From: an uncultured Acidobacteriota bacterium
GTDB lineage: Bacteria; Acidobacteriota; Terriglobia; Bryobacterales; Bryobacteraceae
Length of the DNA stretch: 64,000 bases
Reading direction: 5' to 3'
NCBI GenBank assembly: GCA_902826685.1
Contig: CADEFT010000026.1
Span: forward strand, 47,598-111,597
A model generated the notes under the pieces. The model was not told the DNA's origin. It worked only from the letters and a program-made list of their open reading frames with translations, and made no database searches. A program made the translations under genes and the position numbers. Of this stretch, positions 1 to 8,465 are shown piece after piece. Each line of letters opens with the position of its first letter. Position 1 is the first letter of the stretch.

Positions 1-188
1 CGCCCCGCGACGACAACCGGCGAAGATCGCCCGAACGGCACAGCCACCTTCCAGGCAACGTTACGCTCCGGCCCGAATTCGGCGGGCAGATTCGCCTCTT
101 CTCCCACTCCCGAACCGTTCGGACCACGGAACCGCGGCCAGTCGGCGGCTGTGAGATTGAAACCGATGAGCAACAGCAGCGGGAACAC
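1..188 (-). CDS. PQQ-binding-like beta-propeller repeat protein, N-terminal part (runs off the window)
   Basis: Reading the minus strand from a GTG at 188 gives 62 codons that stay open to the window edge. The first 15 residues (FPLLLLIGFNLTAA) look like a signal peptide. They are followed by DWPRFRGPNGSGV, a LP-x-E-FGPE segment and NVAWKVAVPFGRSSPVV. This W-x-x-F/W-RGPN ... W/P-FG-P-x-x-N-V-AWK ... SSPVV pattern is the usual start of exported PQQ-like (BamB/WD40-like) beta-propeller proteins common in Acidobacteriota and Planctomycetes. Most of the gene lies outside the window, so its specific role is unknown. An AAGGA lies directly against the GTG, which is closer than ideal. The start is divergent from the Oar-like receptor at 269, with 80 bp between them. 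Confidence 0.6.
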   Translation of the reverse strand, partial: MFPLLLLIGFNLTAADWPRFRGPNGSGVGEEANLPAEFGPERNVAWKVAVPFGRSSPVVVAG

Positions 189-268
189 TTCCTTCGATGA
201 TACGCCCGCCCCGGTCTGCAAACGCGCGCTCACGGGTGTAGACTGGCTGGTCGCCAGAGGAGGCCGCA

Positions 269-3200
269 ATGCTTCGAGTGCTTTTTCTCCTGCTCGCCGC
301 ATCGCTTTCCCATGCCCAGACGCATGGCGAGATCACCGGTCAGGTGAGCGATTCTTCCGGAGCCGCCATGACCGGCGTATCCATCACCCTCACCAATGAA
401 GGCACAAACGTCACGCGGCAGGTCTCGACCAACGCCGCAGGTGGCTACGGCTTTCCGTCGCTGCTGCCCGGAACCTATCGCGTGCGCGCCGAAGCGGGCG
501 GCTTTCAATCGATGCAGCAAACCGGCATCCAACTGCAGGTGCAGCAGACCGCGCGTATCGACTTCCACATGGAAGTCGGCCAGGTCAATGAAACGCTCAG
601 CGTGAGCGCCGCGGCTTCCCTTCTGACCACGGAGAACGCCACCACCGGGACCGTGATCGAAAACAAGCGCATCGTCGAACTGCCGCTTGACGGCCGCAAT
701 TTCCTGCAACTCGCCGCGCTCAGCCCCAACGTCAGCTACGGATTCGGCACCGCCGGCCAGCAGGCCAGTATTCAGGGCGGCCAGCGCTCGCAGCAGAACA
801 TCAGCATCGCCGGACTGCGCAGCGAGTTCAACCACTTCACGCTCGACGGCATCGAGAACACCGACAACAATTTCAACAGCTATGTCTTTCTGCCCTCCAT
901 CGAGGCGCTGCAGGAATTCAAGGTCCAGACCGGCGTTTACCCGGCCGAGTTCGGGCGCAACACCGGACAGATCAACGTCTCAACCAAGGCGGGCACCAAT
1001 ACCTATCACGGCTCGCTGTTCGAGTTCTTCCGCAATACGCGCCTGGACGCCATCGACTACGGATTCACAACCGTCGCGCCCATACGCAATCCCTTCGTAC
1101 GCAACCAATTCGGATTCTATTTAGGCGGCCCGGTGCGAATCCCCAAGGTTTTCGACGGCCGGAACCGCCTGTTCTTCATGGCCAACTACGAAGCCTTGCG
1201 CGAGCGCAAAGGCCTGCGCCAGCTCGCCGACGTTCCCACCGGGGCCATGCGCGCCGGCGATTTCTCCGCTATTCCCCAGGTGCTGTTCGATCCCGCCACC
1301 CGCGCCCGCCAGGGCACGCAAGTCACAGCCTCGCCCTTTGCCGGCAATCGCATCCCCACCAACCGCTTCAGCTCGAAATCGGTGCGCCTGCTGCCCTACT
1401 ATCCTCTCCCCAACGTCGGCGGTGCCAGCCTGGCCCGCAATTACCAGGCCCTCGAAGGACGCATCCAGGATGCCGATCAGTTCACCATCCGCGGCGACTT
1501 CGCCGAAAACGCCAATTCCAACTGGTTCGGCCGCTGGAGCCGCACCGAAGAGTACTCGGTCACGCCCAGCACCTTCCCCCAACAAGGCTTAAAGCTCGAC
1601 ACCCGCGCGCAGCAGGCCATGCTTTCAAATACACGGGTGTTCACGCCCTCCATCGTCAACGAGTTCCGCTTCGGCTACAACCGCTTCCTCAACTCGAATC
1701 TGCAGCAGGGCGCCTATCTCAACAATGCCGTCGGCGAGCTCGGCGGCATTCCCGGCATCGCGCCGCCGGACCCCATCATCTACGGCATCCCTTCCATCGG
1801 GATCACCGGGTTCACCGGATTCGGCGATACCTCCACCGCTCCCAATCTCACGCGGACCAACGTCTTTCAGTGGCTGGACAATGTTTCCATCAACCATGGC
1901 CGGCATTCGTTCCGCTTCGGCGGCGAGTGGCGGCGCGATCGTTACAACCAGATCGGCAATCAGTTCCCGCGCGGATCGTTCGCCTTCTCGGGTCAGGCCA
2001 CGCAGAATCCGGCCGCCGCGGCCAATACCGGCGCGGGCATGGCGGACTACATGCTCGGGCTGGTGCGCACCAGCGCCGGCTCGCTCGGCCTGGCCGTGGC
2101 GCAGCTTCGCGGCACACGCCAGTATTACTACTTCGACGATTCCTGGAAGATCCGCCCGAACGTGACCATCAGCCTCGGGCTGCGCTACGAATTTTCGCCG
2201 CCCTACATCCATAAGCACGATGGCTTGATCAATACGCAGGTCAACTCGCTGTTCGATCCCGCGCGCCGTCCGGTGGTGGTGCGCGCGGGCAGCGGCGATT
2301 TCTACGAAGGCATTCCGTTCCGCTATGCGCCCAGCGTCCAGGTTGCGCGCGACGGGCGCCTCGGCCGGGGCCTCGTGCAGACCGACTACCAGGATTTCGC
2401 GCCGCGCCTCGGCATCGCCTATAGCCCTACCCCGCGCTGGACCTTGCGCTGGGGCCTGGGTGTATTCCTCACTCAGGACATCGGCAACGCCCGCTACGAC
2501 ATGGCGCGCAATCTCGCCGCGCGGCGCAACGACACCGCCAACAACGATTTCCCCAATCTCACCTTCGACGCGCCTTTTGCCAGCCTGGGCACCGTCGTCG
2601 TGGCCGCCCCAACCATTCTTTCGAATCAATACGACCGCCGGACCCCTTATGTCACGCAGTACCTGTTCAACATCCAGCGCGAGCTGACGAAAGACTCGGC
2701 GCTTGAGATCGGCTATCTCGGCAACCAGGCGCACAAGCTCGAACGATGGGTGCCGGTCAACTTCCCCACTCCCGGACCGGGCGACGTGCAGAGCCGCCGG
2801 CCCTTCCCCGAACTGGGCATCGTTCAATTGCTGCAAAGCGCGGTCAATTCGAACTATCACGCCTTGACCGGCAAGTTCACACGCAGTTTCTCGAAGGGCT
2901 TCACTTCGCTTGTGAGCTATACCTTCTCAAAGGCGATCGACACCGGCAGCGGCATCCGCACCCACGCGGGCGATGAAGACTTCCCGCAGGATCCTTACAA
3001 CCTCAACGGCACCTCGCGCGGGCTCTCCAATTTCCACCAGCAGCACCGCGCCGTCGCTTCCCTGCTGTGGGAGCCTCCCCTTGGCAAAGGAAAGTCCCGG
3101 TTCCAAGGCGGAGTCCCCAACGCGGTCTTCGGCCAATGGCAGTTGGGCGGCATCTTTACCTATCGCACCGGCCTTCCCTATACCGTCCAGAACGGACTCG

Positions 3201-3577
3201 ATGACGCCAACATCGGCTGGACCAGCCAGCATCCCAATCGCACCAGCGCGCCGCTCATCCCCGCCGCCGGCAAAGACCCCCAGCTTTATTTCAATCCGGC
3301 GGCCTTCTCCCGCATCCCCGCCTATACCTTCGGCAACGTCGGCCGCGACACCATGATTGGGCCGGAGCAATTTTCCTGGGACTTCTCGATGATGAAGAAG
3401 TTCCCGATGCCGAAGGAAGGACACGACCTTCAGTTCCGCTTTGAAGCCTTCAATCTGCCCAACCGGCCAAACTTCAACATTCCGAATGCAACGTTGAGCA
3501 GCACTTCGTTCGGACGCATCAGTTCCACCACAACAACCATGCGGTCCATGCAGTTTTCTCTCAAGTACATCTTTTGA
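269..3577 (+). CDS. Oar-like TonB-dependent outer-membrane receptor with carboxypeptidase-regulatory N-domain
   Basis: This 1102-residue protein begins with a Sec signal peptide (MLRVLFLLLAASLSHAQ). Residues about 18-100 form a carboxypeptidase-regulatory-like Ig fold (GEITGQVSDSSGAAMTGV ... GGYGFPSLLPGTYRV). A plug-like region follows (LPLDGRNFLQLAALSPNV, then GQINVSTKAGTN), and a long beta-barrel closes with the terminal aromatic FSLKYIF. This architecture matches the Oar/TonB-dependent family greatly expanded in Solibacter-like Acidobacteriota. It presumably sits in the outer membrane and imports or binds a large substrate, probably oligosaccharide or protein, but the ligand cannot be read from sequence. 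A strong AGGAGG at 258-263, five bases before the ATG, fixes the start. No SusD-like partner is adjacent. Confidence 0.9.
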   Translation: MLRVLFLLLAASLSHAQTHGEITGQVSDSSGAAMTGVSITLTNEGTNVTRQVSTNAAGGYGFPSLLPGTYRVRAEAGGFQSMQQTGIQLQVQQTARIDFHMEVGQVNETLSVSAAASLLTTENATTGTVIENKRIVELPLDGRNFLQLAALSPNVSYGFGTAGQQASIQGGQRSQQNISIAGLRSEFNHFTLDGIENTDNNFNSYVFLPSIEALQEFKVQTGVYPAEFGRNTGQINVSTKAGTNTYHGSLFEFFRNTRLDAIDYGFTTVAPIRNPFVRNQFGFYLGGPVRIPKVFDGRNRLFFMANYEALRERKGLRQLADVPTGAMRAGDFSAIPQVLFDPATRARQGTQVTASPFAGNRIPTNRFSSKSVRLLPYYPLPNVGGASLARNYQALEGRIQDADQFTIRGDFAENANSNWFGRWSRTEEYSVTPSTFPQQGLKLDTRAQQAMLSNTRVFTPSIVNEFRFGYNRFLNSNLQQGAYLNNAVGELGGIPGIAPPDPIIYGIPSIGITGFTGFGDTSTAPNLTRTNVFQWLDNVSINHGRHSFRFGGEWRRDRYNQIGNQFPRGSFAFSGQATQNPAAAANTGAGMADYMLGLVRTSAGSLGLAVAQLRGTRQYYYFDDSWKIRPNVTISLGLRYEFSPPYIHKHDGLINTQVNSLFDPARRPVVVRAGSGDFYEGIPFRYAPSVQVARDGRLGRGLVQTDYQDFAPRLGIAYSPTPRWTLRWGLGVFLTQDIGNARYDMARNLAARRNDTANNDFPNLTFDAPFASLGTVVVAAPTILSNQYDRRTPYVTQYLFNIQRELTKDSALEIGYLGNQAHKLERWVPVNFPTPGPGDVQSRRPFPELGIVQLLQSAVNSNYHALTGKFTRSFSKGFTSLVSYTFSKAIDTGSGIRTHAGDEDFPQDPYNLNGTSRGLSNFHQQHRAVASLLWEPPLGKGKSRFQGGVPNAVFGQWQLGGIFTYRTGLPYTVQNGLDDANIGWTSQHPNRTSAPLIPAAGKDPQLYFNPAAFSRIPAYTFGNVGRDTMIGPEQFSWDFSMMKKFPMPKEGHDLQFRFEAFNLPNRPNFNIPNATLSSTSFGRISSTTTTMRSMQFSLKYIF

Positions 3578-3582
3578 ACGGT

Positions 3583-3588
3583 TAGAAT
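3583..3588 (+). promoter_or_regulatory. Candidate -10 element for a leaderless gene
   Basis: TAGAAT lies five bases before the ATG at 3594 and there is no Shine-Dalgarno sequence. Transcription from here would begin at or next to the A of the start codon. No clear -35 is visible. Confidence 0.35.
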
Positions 3589-3593
3589 CAGGC

Positions 3594-4034
3594 ATGGCGG
3601 GCCGGATCTGTTTCCACTGCAAGCGGAGAGTGGAACCCGGCGAGTCTCACGACTGCTGGACCACCACCGAGGCCGCGCTGCTCAAACCCTTGCCCGAAGA
3701 GCTGCGGGACGCCTTCGAACGGCTCCGCGAGACCGCGCTCACTTTCGGCGAGCAGCGGATCTACGCGTCTCACCACTCCATCATGTTCTCGCGCGACTCC
3801 TGCTATTTCTTCGTGCGCCCGAAGAAGAGCTTTCTCGAAGTCTGCCTGTTTCTGGCGCGCGAAATCAAAGCCCCGCGGATCCACCGGTGCGACCGGTCTT
3901 CCAAGTCGAAATTCTTCCACATCGTTCGAATCCAGCATCGCGATGAGGTGGAATCGCCGCTGACCGATTGGCTGCGCGAGGCCTATACGCTGCTCGATGT
4001 CCCGCCGCGCAAAAAACGCCCGGGAACGGATTGA
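3594..4034 (+). CDS. Small DUF5655-like protein with N-terminal zinc-ribbon-like motif
   Basis: A 146-residue cytoplasmic protein with no signal or membrane segment. Its N-terminus carries C-x2-C ... H-x-C (CFHCKRRVEPGESHDC, residues about 6-21), which looks like a short metal-binding knuckle. The rest (FGEQRIYASHHSIMFSRD-SCYFFVRPKKSFLEVCLFL ... FHIVRIQHRDEVESPLTDWLREAY) resembles the DUF5655 fold, which is often attached to predicted nucleases or DNA-linked proteins. Function is not known. It follows the receptor by 16 bp on the same strand but has its own -10-like TAGAAT just before the ATG. Confidence 0.7.
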   Translation: MAGRICFHCKRRVEPGESHDCWTTTEAALLKPLPEELRDAFERLRETALTFGEQRIYASHHSIMFSRDSCYFFVRPKKSFLEVCLFLAREIKAPRIHRCDRSSKSKFFHIVRIQHRDEVESPLTDWLREAYTLLDVPPRKKRPGTD

Positions 4035-4093
4035 GGTCCGCCCCCGGGCCAGGTGGCTTAAACGGAGGTGTCGCGTAACGTGCGACGAACGAA

Positions 4094-4112
4094 CCGCCGG
4101 CCAATCCGGCGG
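4094..4112. other. Perfect 7-bp GC hairpin between genes
   Basis: CCGCCGG and CCGGCGG are separated by five bases, 60 bp past the stop at 4034. No T-run follows on either strand, so a Rho-independent terminator is only weakly supported. The rest of the 4035-4295 gap holds a candidate promoter and nothing else that I recognise. Confidence 0.3.
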
Positions 4113-4220
4113 CGCACTACTTCCTGATTACAAGGCGATTATGAATCGCGCCCGTCCCGTTTACAACACAAGGTTTGCCCTAGTTTCGCGGCGCCGAATC
4201 GTCTAGCCTTCACCCGGCCG

Positions 4221-4229
4221 TGGTATGCT
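4221..4229 (+). promoter_or_regulatory. Candidate extended -10 promoter of the groES operon
   Basis: TGGTATGCT has the TGN extension followed by TATGCT. It is 67 bp upstream of the groES ATG. No CIRCE inverted repeat and no good -35 were found. The same TGGTAnnnT form recurs upstream of 16049, 39779 and 42782. Confidence 0.4.
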
Positions 4230-4295
4230 TTCCTAGAATGGATCGTTGGGCTTTCGCCCGAAATTCAGTTTTCGCTCAAAAAGGAATAAGCGGCT

Positions 4296-4592
4296 ATGGC
4301 AGTGAAGTTTCGCCCTTTGCACGACAACATCGTGGTGCAGCGCAAAGAAGAAGAGGTTGGTATGGTTGGGGGCCTGTTCATCCCCGATAGCGCCAAGGAA
4401 AAGCCTCAACAGGGACTGGTGATTCGCGTAGGGGCGGGCCGCGTCAATAAGGATGGCGTCCGCACCCAGCCCGACATAAAGGAAGGCGACACGATCCTGT
4501 TCGGCAAGTATGGCGGCAACGACATCAAGATCGACGGCGAAGAGTACCTGATCCTTTCCGAAAACGAGATTTTGGCCGTAATCGGCAGCTAA
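4296..4592 (+). CDS. groES: Co-chaperonin GroES
   Basis: A 98-residue Cpn10 protein of normal length. It opens with KFRPLHDNIVVQR, carries the mobile loop (GGLFIPDSAKEKPQQG) that docks on GroEL, and ends with DGEEYLILSENEILAVI. It would form the heptameric lid of the GroEL folding chamber in the cytoplasm. AAGGA lies ten bases before the ATG. groEL, usually directly downstream, is absent here. Instead an OmpH/Skp-like periplasmic chaperone starts 10 bp after the stop, so a cytoplasmic and an envelope chaperone share a transcription unit. No CIRCE element precedes the gene. Confidence 0.96.
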   Translation: MAVKFRPLHDNIVVQRKEEEVGMVGGLFIPDSAKEKPQQGLVIRVGAGRVNKDGVRTQPDIKEGDTILFGKYGGNDIKIDGEEYLILSENEILAVIGS

Positions 4593-4601
4593 GAGGGCGC
4601 G

Positions 4602-5120
4602 ATGAGAATCCTTCCCCGTCGCCTGTTCGTATTGGCTTGCGGGCTCTTGCTGAGCACCGCTGCCTGGGCCCAAATGAAAGTCGGCGTTGTTGATATGCGC
4701 GAAGCCGTCAACGGTACCGCCGAAGTCAAGAAAGCCGTCGCCGCCCTCGAAGCGCGGTTCAAACCCCGGCAGGCCGAAGCCGAGAAGCTCCAGAAGGATA
4801 TCGCGGAGATTCAAGGCAAGCTGCAGTCGCTGCAGGGCAAACTGAACCAGCAGGGCGAGGCGGAACTCGTGGGCCAGGGCCAGCGGAAAGAGCGTGAATT
4901 GCGCCGCATCACCGAAGACCTGGACGGCGACCTGCAACGCGAGCAGCAGGAGATCGGTGGCATGGCCCTGGGGCGCATGCGCGCGGTGGTTCAGAAAATC
5001 GCCGAAGCCCAAGGCCTGGATGTCGTGGTCGACGTCAGCCAGACCCTCTATTTCAAACCGGTCCTCAGCCTCACCAAAGCCGCCATCGAAGCCTACGACA
5101 AGGCCCATCCGGCACAGTAG
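4602..5120 (+). CDS. OmpH/Skp family periplasmic chaperone (copy 1)
   Basis: A 172-residue protein with a Sec signal (LFVLACGLLLSTAAWA/Q). The mature N-terminus MKVGVVDMREAVNGTAEVKK is the Skp-family start. A long charged coiled-coil hairpin (about residues 45-130, rich in K, E, Q and R) follows. The C-terminal strand region includes GLDVVVDVSQTLYFKPVLSLT. Skp trimers hold unfolded outer-membrane proteins on their way to BamA. A second, longer family member lies beside bamA at 39144-39779, so this is probably a paralogue with a different client set or expression. It follows groES by 10 bp, with a GAGGG ribosome-binding site. Confidence 0.85.
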   Translation: MRILPRRLFVLACGLLLSTAAWAQMKVGVVDMREAVNGTAEVKKAVAALEARFKPRQAEAEKLQKDIAEIQGKLQSLQGKLNQQGEAELVGQGQRKERELRRITEDLDGDLQREQQEIGGMALGRMRAVVQKIAEAQGLDVVVDVSQTLYFKPVLSLTKAAIEAYDKAHPAQ

Positions 5121-5126
5121 TAGACT
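5121..5126 (+). promoter_or_regulatory. Candidate -10 element for a leaderless gene
   Basis: TAGACT lies immediately after the ompH-like stop codon and exactly six bases before the ATG at 5133, which has no Shine-Dalgarno sequence. This would allow leaderless transcription in addition to read-through from groES. Confidence 0.3.
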
Positions 5127-5132
5127 GGGTGC

Positions 5133-5621
5133 ATGCCCGGATACCTGGAGCAGTATGGCGCCGGCGAAGAGAAGCGTGAGCGGCGCCTTCTCCAGATCGC
5201 CGGAGGCACGCTCGGCATTGCCTTGCTAGGTTCGATCCTCTATTTTTCTTTTCGCGACTGGCCGCTTGAACGCAAAATCAAACAGTTCATCGAAGCGGTC
5301 CAGCACCAGGATTACAAGACTGCCTACACTTTCTGGGGCTGCACCGCGGAGGCTCCCTGCCGCGACTACGCCTACGATAAGTTCCTCGAGGATTGGGGCC
5401 CCAAGGGTGTGAATTCCCGTGCCGCCGCAGCCGGAAAACTGGTGGAAACCGAGCGCTGCGGTTCGGGTTTCATTGCCGAGGTAGGCAGTGGCGGAGCCGA
5501 TGACGTGGCGCTTTGGGTGGAACAATCCACACGCCTCGTCGGATATGCCCCCTGGCGGGAATGCCCGGAAAAAAAGCTGCGTTTGCGCAAGTGGCTGCGT
5601 ATGCGCTTCGGCATCGGGTAG
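5133..5621 (+). CDS. Hypothetical single-pass membrane protein
   Basis: A 162-residue protein I do not recognise as a named family. A charged N-terminus (EQYGAGEEKRERR) is followed by one membrane helix (about residues 22-42, IAGGTLGIALLGSILYFSF). A soluble extracytoplasmic part then contains a QHQDYKTAYTFWGC segment like the NTF2/DUF4878-type lipoprotein fold. Two cysteines close together (WGCTAEAPC) and a later pair (RCGSGF, RECPEKK) could form disulfides. It is the last gene of the groES-ompH unit, 12 bp after the chaperone. Its stop abuts the stop of the minus-strand AsmA-like gene. Confidence 0.7.
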   Translation: MPGYLEQYGAGEEKRERRLLQIAGGTLGIALLGSILYFSFRDWPLERKIKQFIEAVQHQDYKTAYTFWGCTAEAPCRDYAYDKFLEDWGPKGVNSRAAAAGKLVETERCGSGFIAEVGSGGADDVALWVEQSTRLVGYAPWRECPEKKLRLRKWLRMRFGIG

Positions 5622-5622
5622 T

Positions 5623-7908
5623 TTACGGCCGCGATTCCAGATCGAACGGCCACAGCGTGCCCGTCATCTTCAACCGCCGCTGGCCGCTCGAAAGATCGAC
5701 CATCAGTTTTCCATCCGCCTCGGATCGTCCCTGCCCGGTAAATGTCTCAGGCCCCGCGCTCGCTTCGAGCCCGCCCAAACGCAAGACCGGAGTCTTGAAC
5801 TCGAACGCGCCCGTGACACTCTGAAACGGACCGTCCGGCAGATCCAGTCCATGCGCGGTGAAGCGGCCGACCGCTGCCGCGTTGCGAATCAGGCTCAGGC
5901 CCACGCCGGAGGAATCCACCGTACCTTCGGCGTCGACGGTGCCGTTCTTCCAGGTAACGCCCCGCAATTCACCCGTGAGCCGGTACTCCGGTTCCGGCCG
6001 CGCCAGGGTCAGCGTCAATTCGCCTGTGCCCGCCGCCTCTCCGTTCTTCCAGGCGAGATTCGATACGGCGATCTGCGTCCCGTTCCACACCGCTCGCGCG
6101 GTCAACGATCCAAGCGGCGCAGCTCGATGCTCAAGCGACTCGATCTCGACATCGGCCGTCAACCGGCGATCCCGAAGCCATTCCGGCGCGGCCGGAGTCC
6201 GGCTCAGCGTGCGGGCGAAAAAGCTGCCCCGCCGGCTGAGCGTGGGAAGCAGCACACGCTCAATCTCGGCCAGATCGGCTTCCGCGATCCGCAGTCGCAA
6301 ACGCTGCGGCTGATCGCGGTACGAAGCACGAAAAGCCACCGCGCCCAGCACGCCGTTAACGGCATCGAGAGTAACGCGATTCCCCCGGATGGCCGCCGAC
6401 GCCGAGCGCAGCAGCACGGGCTCGGCCAGGCCCGCGACCGCAATCCGGGCGTTGCGCAACACCACATTACCGGACCATTCCGCCGCCGTCTCCGCCGACT
6501 GCTGGTATCGCAACACGCCGCTCCATTCGCCCTGCGCCATCGAATCGAGCAATGGGATTCCCGCCGATCCGGAAAGCTGCCGCTGGCTATCGCGCAGAAG
6601 CTCGATCGGCAATGGCTGATCCCTGGTGTTCCAGGTGAAGGCGTGACCGTCGGGGCGATAGGAGCCCTGAATTTCCACGGTCTTGCCGGCGCCCAGGTCG
6701 AGCATGGCGGGCTTGAGCGAAAGAGCCCCCCGGTCGATCGCGAATTCCGCCGCCGTCAGCTTCGCGGAGGCGCCCGCGGCTTTCACCGAAGCTTCCGGCA
6801 TCTGGACGATTCCCTGCAATCCGTGAGCCGGCGAGTACCCGAGCACGCCGTTCAGCTTTCCATCAAGCGAGACGCGCTCAGGCAGCGGCACGTTCAAATA
6901 CTGCAGGATGCCCTTCACCGGCCCGAACGGCTGTTCGCGAAACTGCAGAATGGAGCCCCAAACCGGATTGTCCAGCAATGAACGGGCGCGCAGACGCAGT
7001 CGCAGCGGCGCGGGCTCGGCCTCCGAGCGCGTCTCGATGTCCAACTCGCCTTCAGGAAATCGTAGCGAGCCCTGATACCGGATGGGCCAATCGCCGCCTC
7101 CGGTATTGAGCAGGCTATACCGCTGCTGCACGTCTTCCACCCGCGCCCGGCCTTCCACCGCCAACAGCCGTAGCGGTCCGTGAATGCGCGCCCGGGAGCC
7201 GAGAAATCCACTCAAACCCGCGCCGTGGCCTTCAAGCAGCACCGCCAGATCGGATATCGCCGTTCGCTCCAGGTCGAGATTCAGATCGAGTTCGTCCGCC
7301 CGCAGAAGGCCGCGCCCCGAAAGAACGCCAAAGCCCTGTGCCAACCGGTCCGTGCGCGCCGGTTCCACGGAGAACCGGATGCCCATCTCGGGTTTCGAGG
7401 CCGGCGTGATATCGACATCGGAGTTGATGCAATACACCGTGCTCTTGGTGTCGCCGAATTTGAAGTTGATGCGCCCGCCGCGCACCTGGATTTCCGGCAG
7501 CGATAGCACCGCCGTCGAACGCCGCAGCAGCGGCCGTATGTTCCACGTCCCCGAGGAATGCTTGACAAGATTGACGGTGGGTTCCACCAGCGTGATGCGG
7601 GAAACTTCCCAGCGCCCGCGCAGCAGACTGGCCATCGAGATTCGCGCGTTGAGCGATGAGACGTAGGCGAACGGCTCGATGCCGATAGCCGGATCTTCGT
7701 GGATGACCACATCGGCCAGAGAGAATCCAAATCCAGTGAAAAGGTTGAACCGGAGCTTCCCTGTGATCTCCACCTTGCGGTTGAGCGAAGATTCGATCGC
7801 GGCCTGAATGCGCGTGCGGTAATGGCCCGCCTGCAGCCATGGCAATTGCCAGGCCGCCAGAGCGATAAGGGCGGCCAGTACGGCCCCGAAGATCGCCTTG
7901 CGCTTCAC
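5623..7908 (-). CDS. AsmA-family envelope protein
   Basis: A 761-residue protein starting with KRK and one membrane anchor (AIFGAVLAALIALAAW). It is followed by a typical AsmA N-domain (SSLNRKVEITGKLRFNLFTGFGFSLADVVIHEDP ... LNARISMASLLRGRWEVSRITLVEPTVNLV ... GTWNIRPLL). The remainder is repetitive beta structure, as expected for bridge-like AsmA proteins implicated in lipid transport or outer-membrane homeostasis. The frame stays open upstream to 8343, but the GTG at 7908 is chosen because it overlaps the stop of the mocA-like gene in a 4-bp GTGA junction and begins the hydrophobic anchor. The role is inferred from family only. Confidence 0.82.
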   Translation of the reverse strand: MKRKAIFGAVLAALIALAAWQLPWLQAGHYRTRIQAAIESSLNRKVEITGKLRFNLFTGFGFSLADVVIHEDPAIGIEPFAYVSSLNARISMASLLRGRWEVSRITLVEPTVNLVKHSSGTWNIRPLLRRSTAVLSLPEIQVRGGRINFKFGDTKSTVYCINSDVDITPASKPEMGIRFSVEPARTDRLAQGFGVLSGRGLLRADELDLNLDLERTAISDLAVLLEGHGAGLSGFLGSRARIHGPLRLLAVEGRARVEDVQQRYSLLNTGGGDWPIRYQGSLRFPEGELDIETRSEAEPAPLRLRLRARSLLDNPVWGSILQFREQPFGPVKGILQYLNVPLPERVSLDGKLNGVLGYSPAHGLQGIVQMPEASVKAAGASAKLTAAEFAIDRGALSLKPAMLDLGAGKTVEIQGSYRPDGHAFTWNTRDQPLPIELLRDSQRQLSGSAGIPLLDSMAQGEWSGVLRYQQSAETAAEWSGNVVLRNARIAVAGLAEPVLLRSASAAIRGNRVTLDAVNGVLGAVAFRASYRDQPQRLRLRIAEADLAEIERVLLPTLSRRGSFFARTLSRTPAAPEWLRDRRLTADVEIESLEHRAAPLGSLTARAVWNGTQIAVSNLAWKNGEAAGTGELTLTLARPEPEYRLTGELRGVTWKNGTVDAEGTVDSSGVGLSLIRNAAAVGRFTAHGLDLPDGPFQSVTGAFEFKTPVLRLGGLEASAGPETFTGQGRSEADGKLMVDLSSGQRRLKMTGTLWPFDLESRP

Positions 7909-8465
7909 GGCCGCACCAGCCGTTCGTAGTCGGCGGGCGCGTCGACGTCGGTTAGTATGCCCGGGTCGGACACATCCACGTAACAGACCTCGGCCAGATG
8001 AGAGTGGATGACATCGCTCGCCTTCGTCGTACAGGCGAGAAATTCTTCGACAAGCGAGGCCGCGCAAAGCACTGGATGGCCGCGACGGCCCTCGAACCTC
8101 GGAATGACCAGGGAAGCGTACTCCCCGGCCACGAGCACGACAGTGGATTCCCGGATCGCCGGATAGTCCACCGGCGTGAAGAAAAATCCATCGGTATGGG
8201 GGGGCAGCGCGCGCAGCCCGCATTGCAGCGAGCTCAACATCCCGAGATCCGGATTCGGATTCACCGTGAACAGCGCAGGCCGCTTCGCTCCCGCCCGGAT
8301 CGCCTCGGCGTGGTGGCCCAGCACCACGATCACCGAATCGCAAAGCCTCGCGAAAAGCCCGTTCAGACGGTCGAGGAACGTCTCGCCGTCGTAGGCAAGC
8401 AACGCCTTCGGCCGGCCCATCCGGCTGGAAGCGCCGGCGGCCAGGATGATGGCCGCGCGGCTCAC
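7905..8465 (-). CDS. mocA: Molybdenum-cofactor nucleotidyltransferase, MocA/MobA-like
   Basis: A 186-residue NTP-transferase. The opening SRAAIILAAGASSRMGRPK contains the LAAG-x-SxRMG-x-PK nucleotide-binding signature. FTPVDYPAI carries the metal-binding aspartate, and GRRGHPV is the substrate-loop motif shared by MocA and YgfJ proteins. It would transfer CMP (or GMP) to molybdopterin for xanthine dehydrogenase or CO-dehydrogenase-type enzymes. The GTG at 8465 overlaps the xdhC stop by 4 bp (GTGA), which decides the start and indicates translational coupling. No molybdoenzyme subunit genes are inside the window. Confidence 0.85.
   Translation of the reverse strand: MSRAAIILAAGASSRMGRPKALLAYDGETFLDRLNGLFARLCDSVIVVLGHHAEAIRAGAKRPALFTVNPNPDLGMLSSLQCGLRALPPHTDGFFFTPVDYPAIRESTVVLVAGEYASLVIPRFEGRRGHPVLCAASLVEEFLACTTKASDVIHSHLAEVCYVDVSDPGILTDVDAPADYERLVRP

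Noticed and set aside
1625..2860. 411-codon open frame on the minus strand inside receptor 1
   Set aside because: Fully antisense to a convincing receptor. High GC keeps antisense frames open and no family motif is present.
4035..4295. CIRCE operator or tRNA gene upstream of groES
   Set aside because: No TTAGCACTC-type inverted repeat and no T-loop sequence was found in the gap.
5488..6981. 497-codon plus-strand frame
   Set aside because: Opposite the AsmA-like gene; Arg/Pro-rich composition and no motif.
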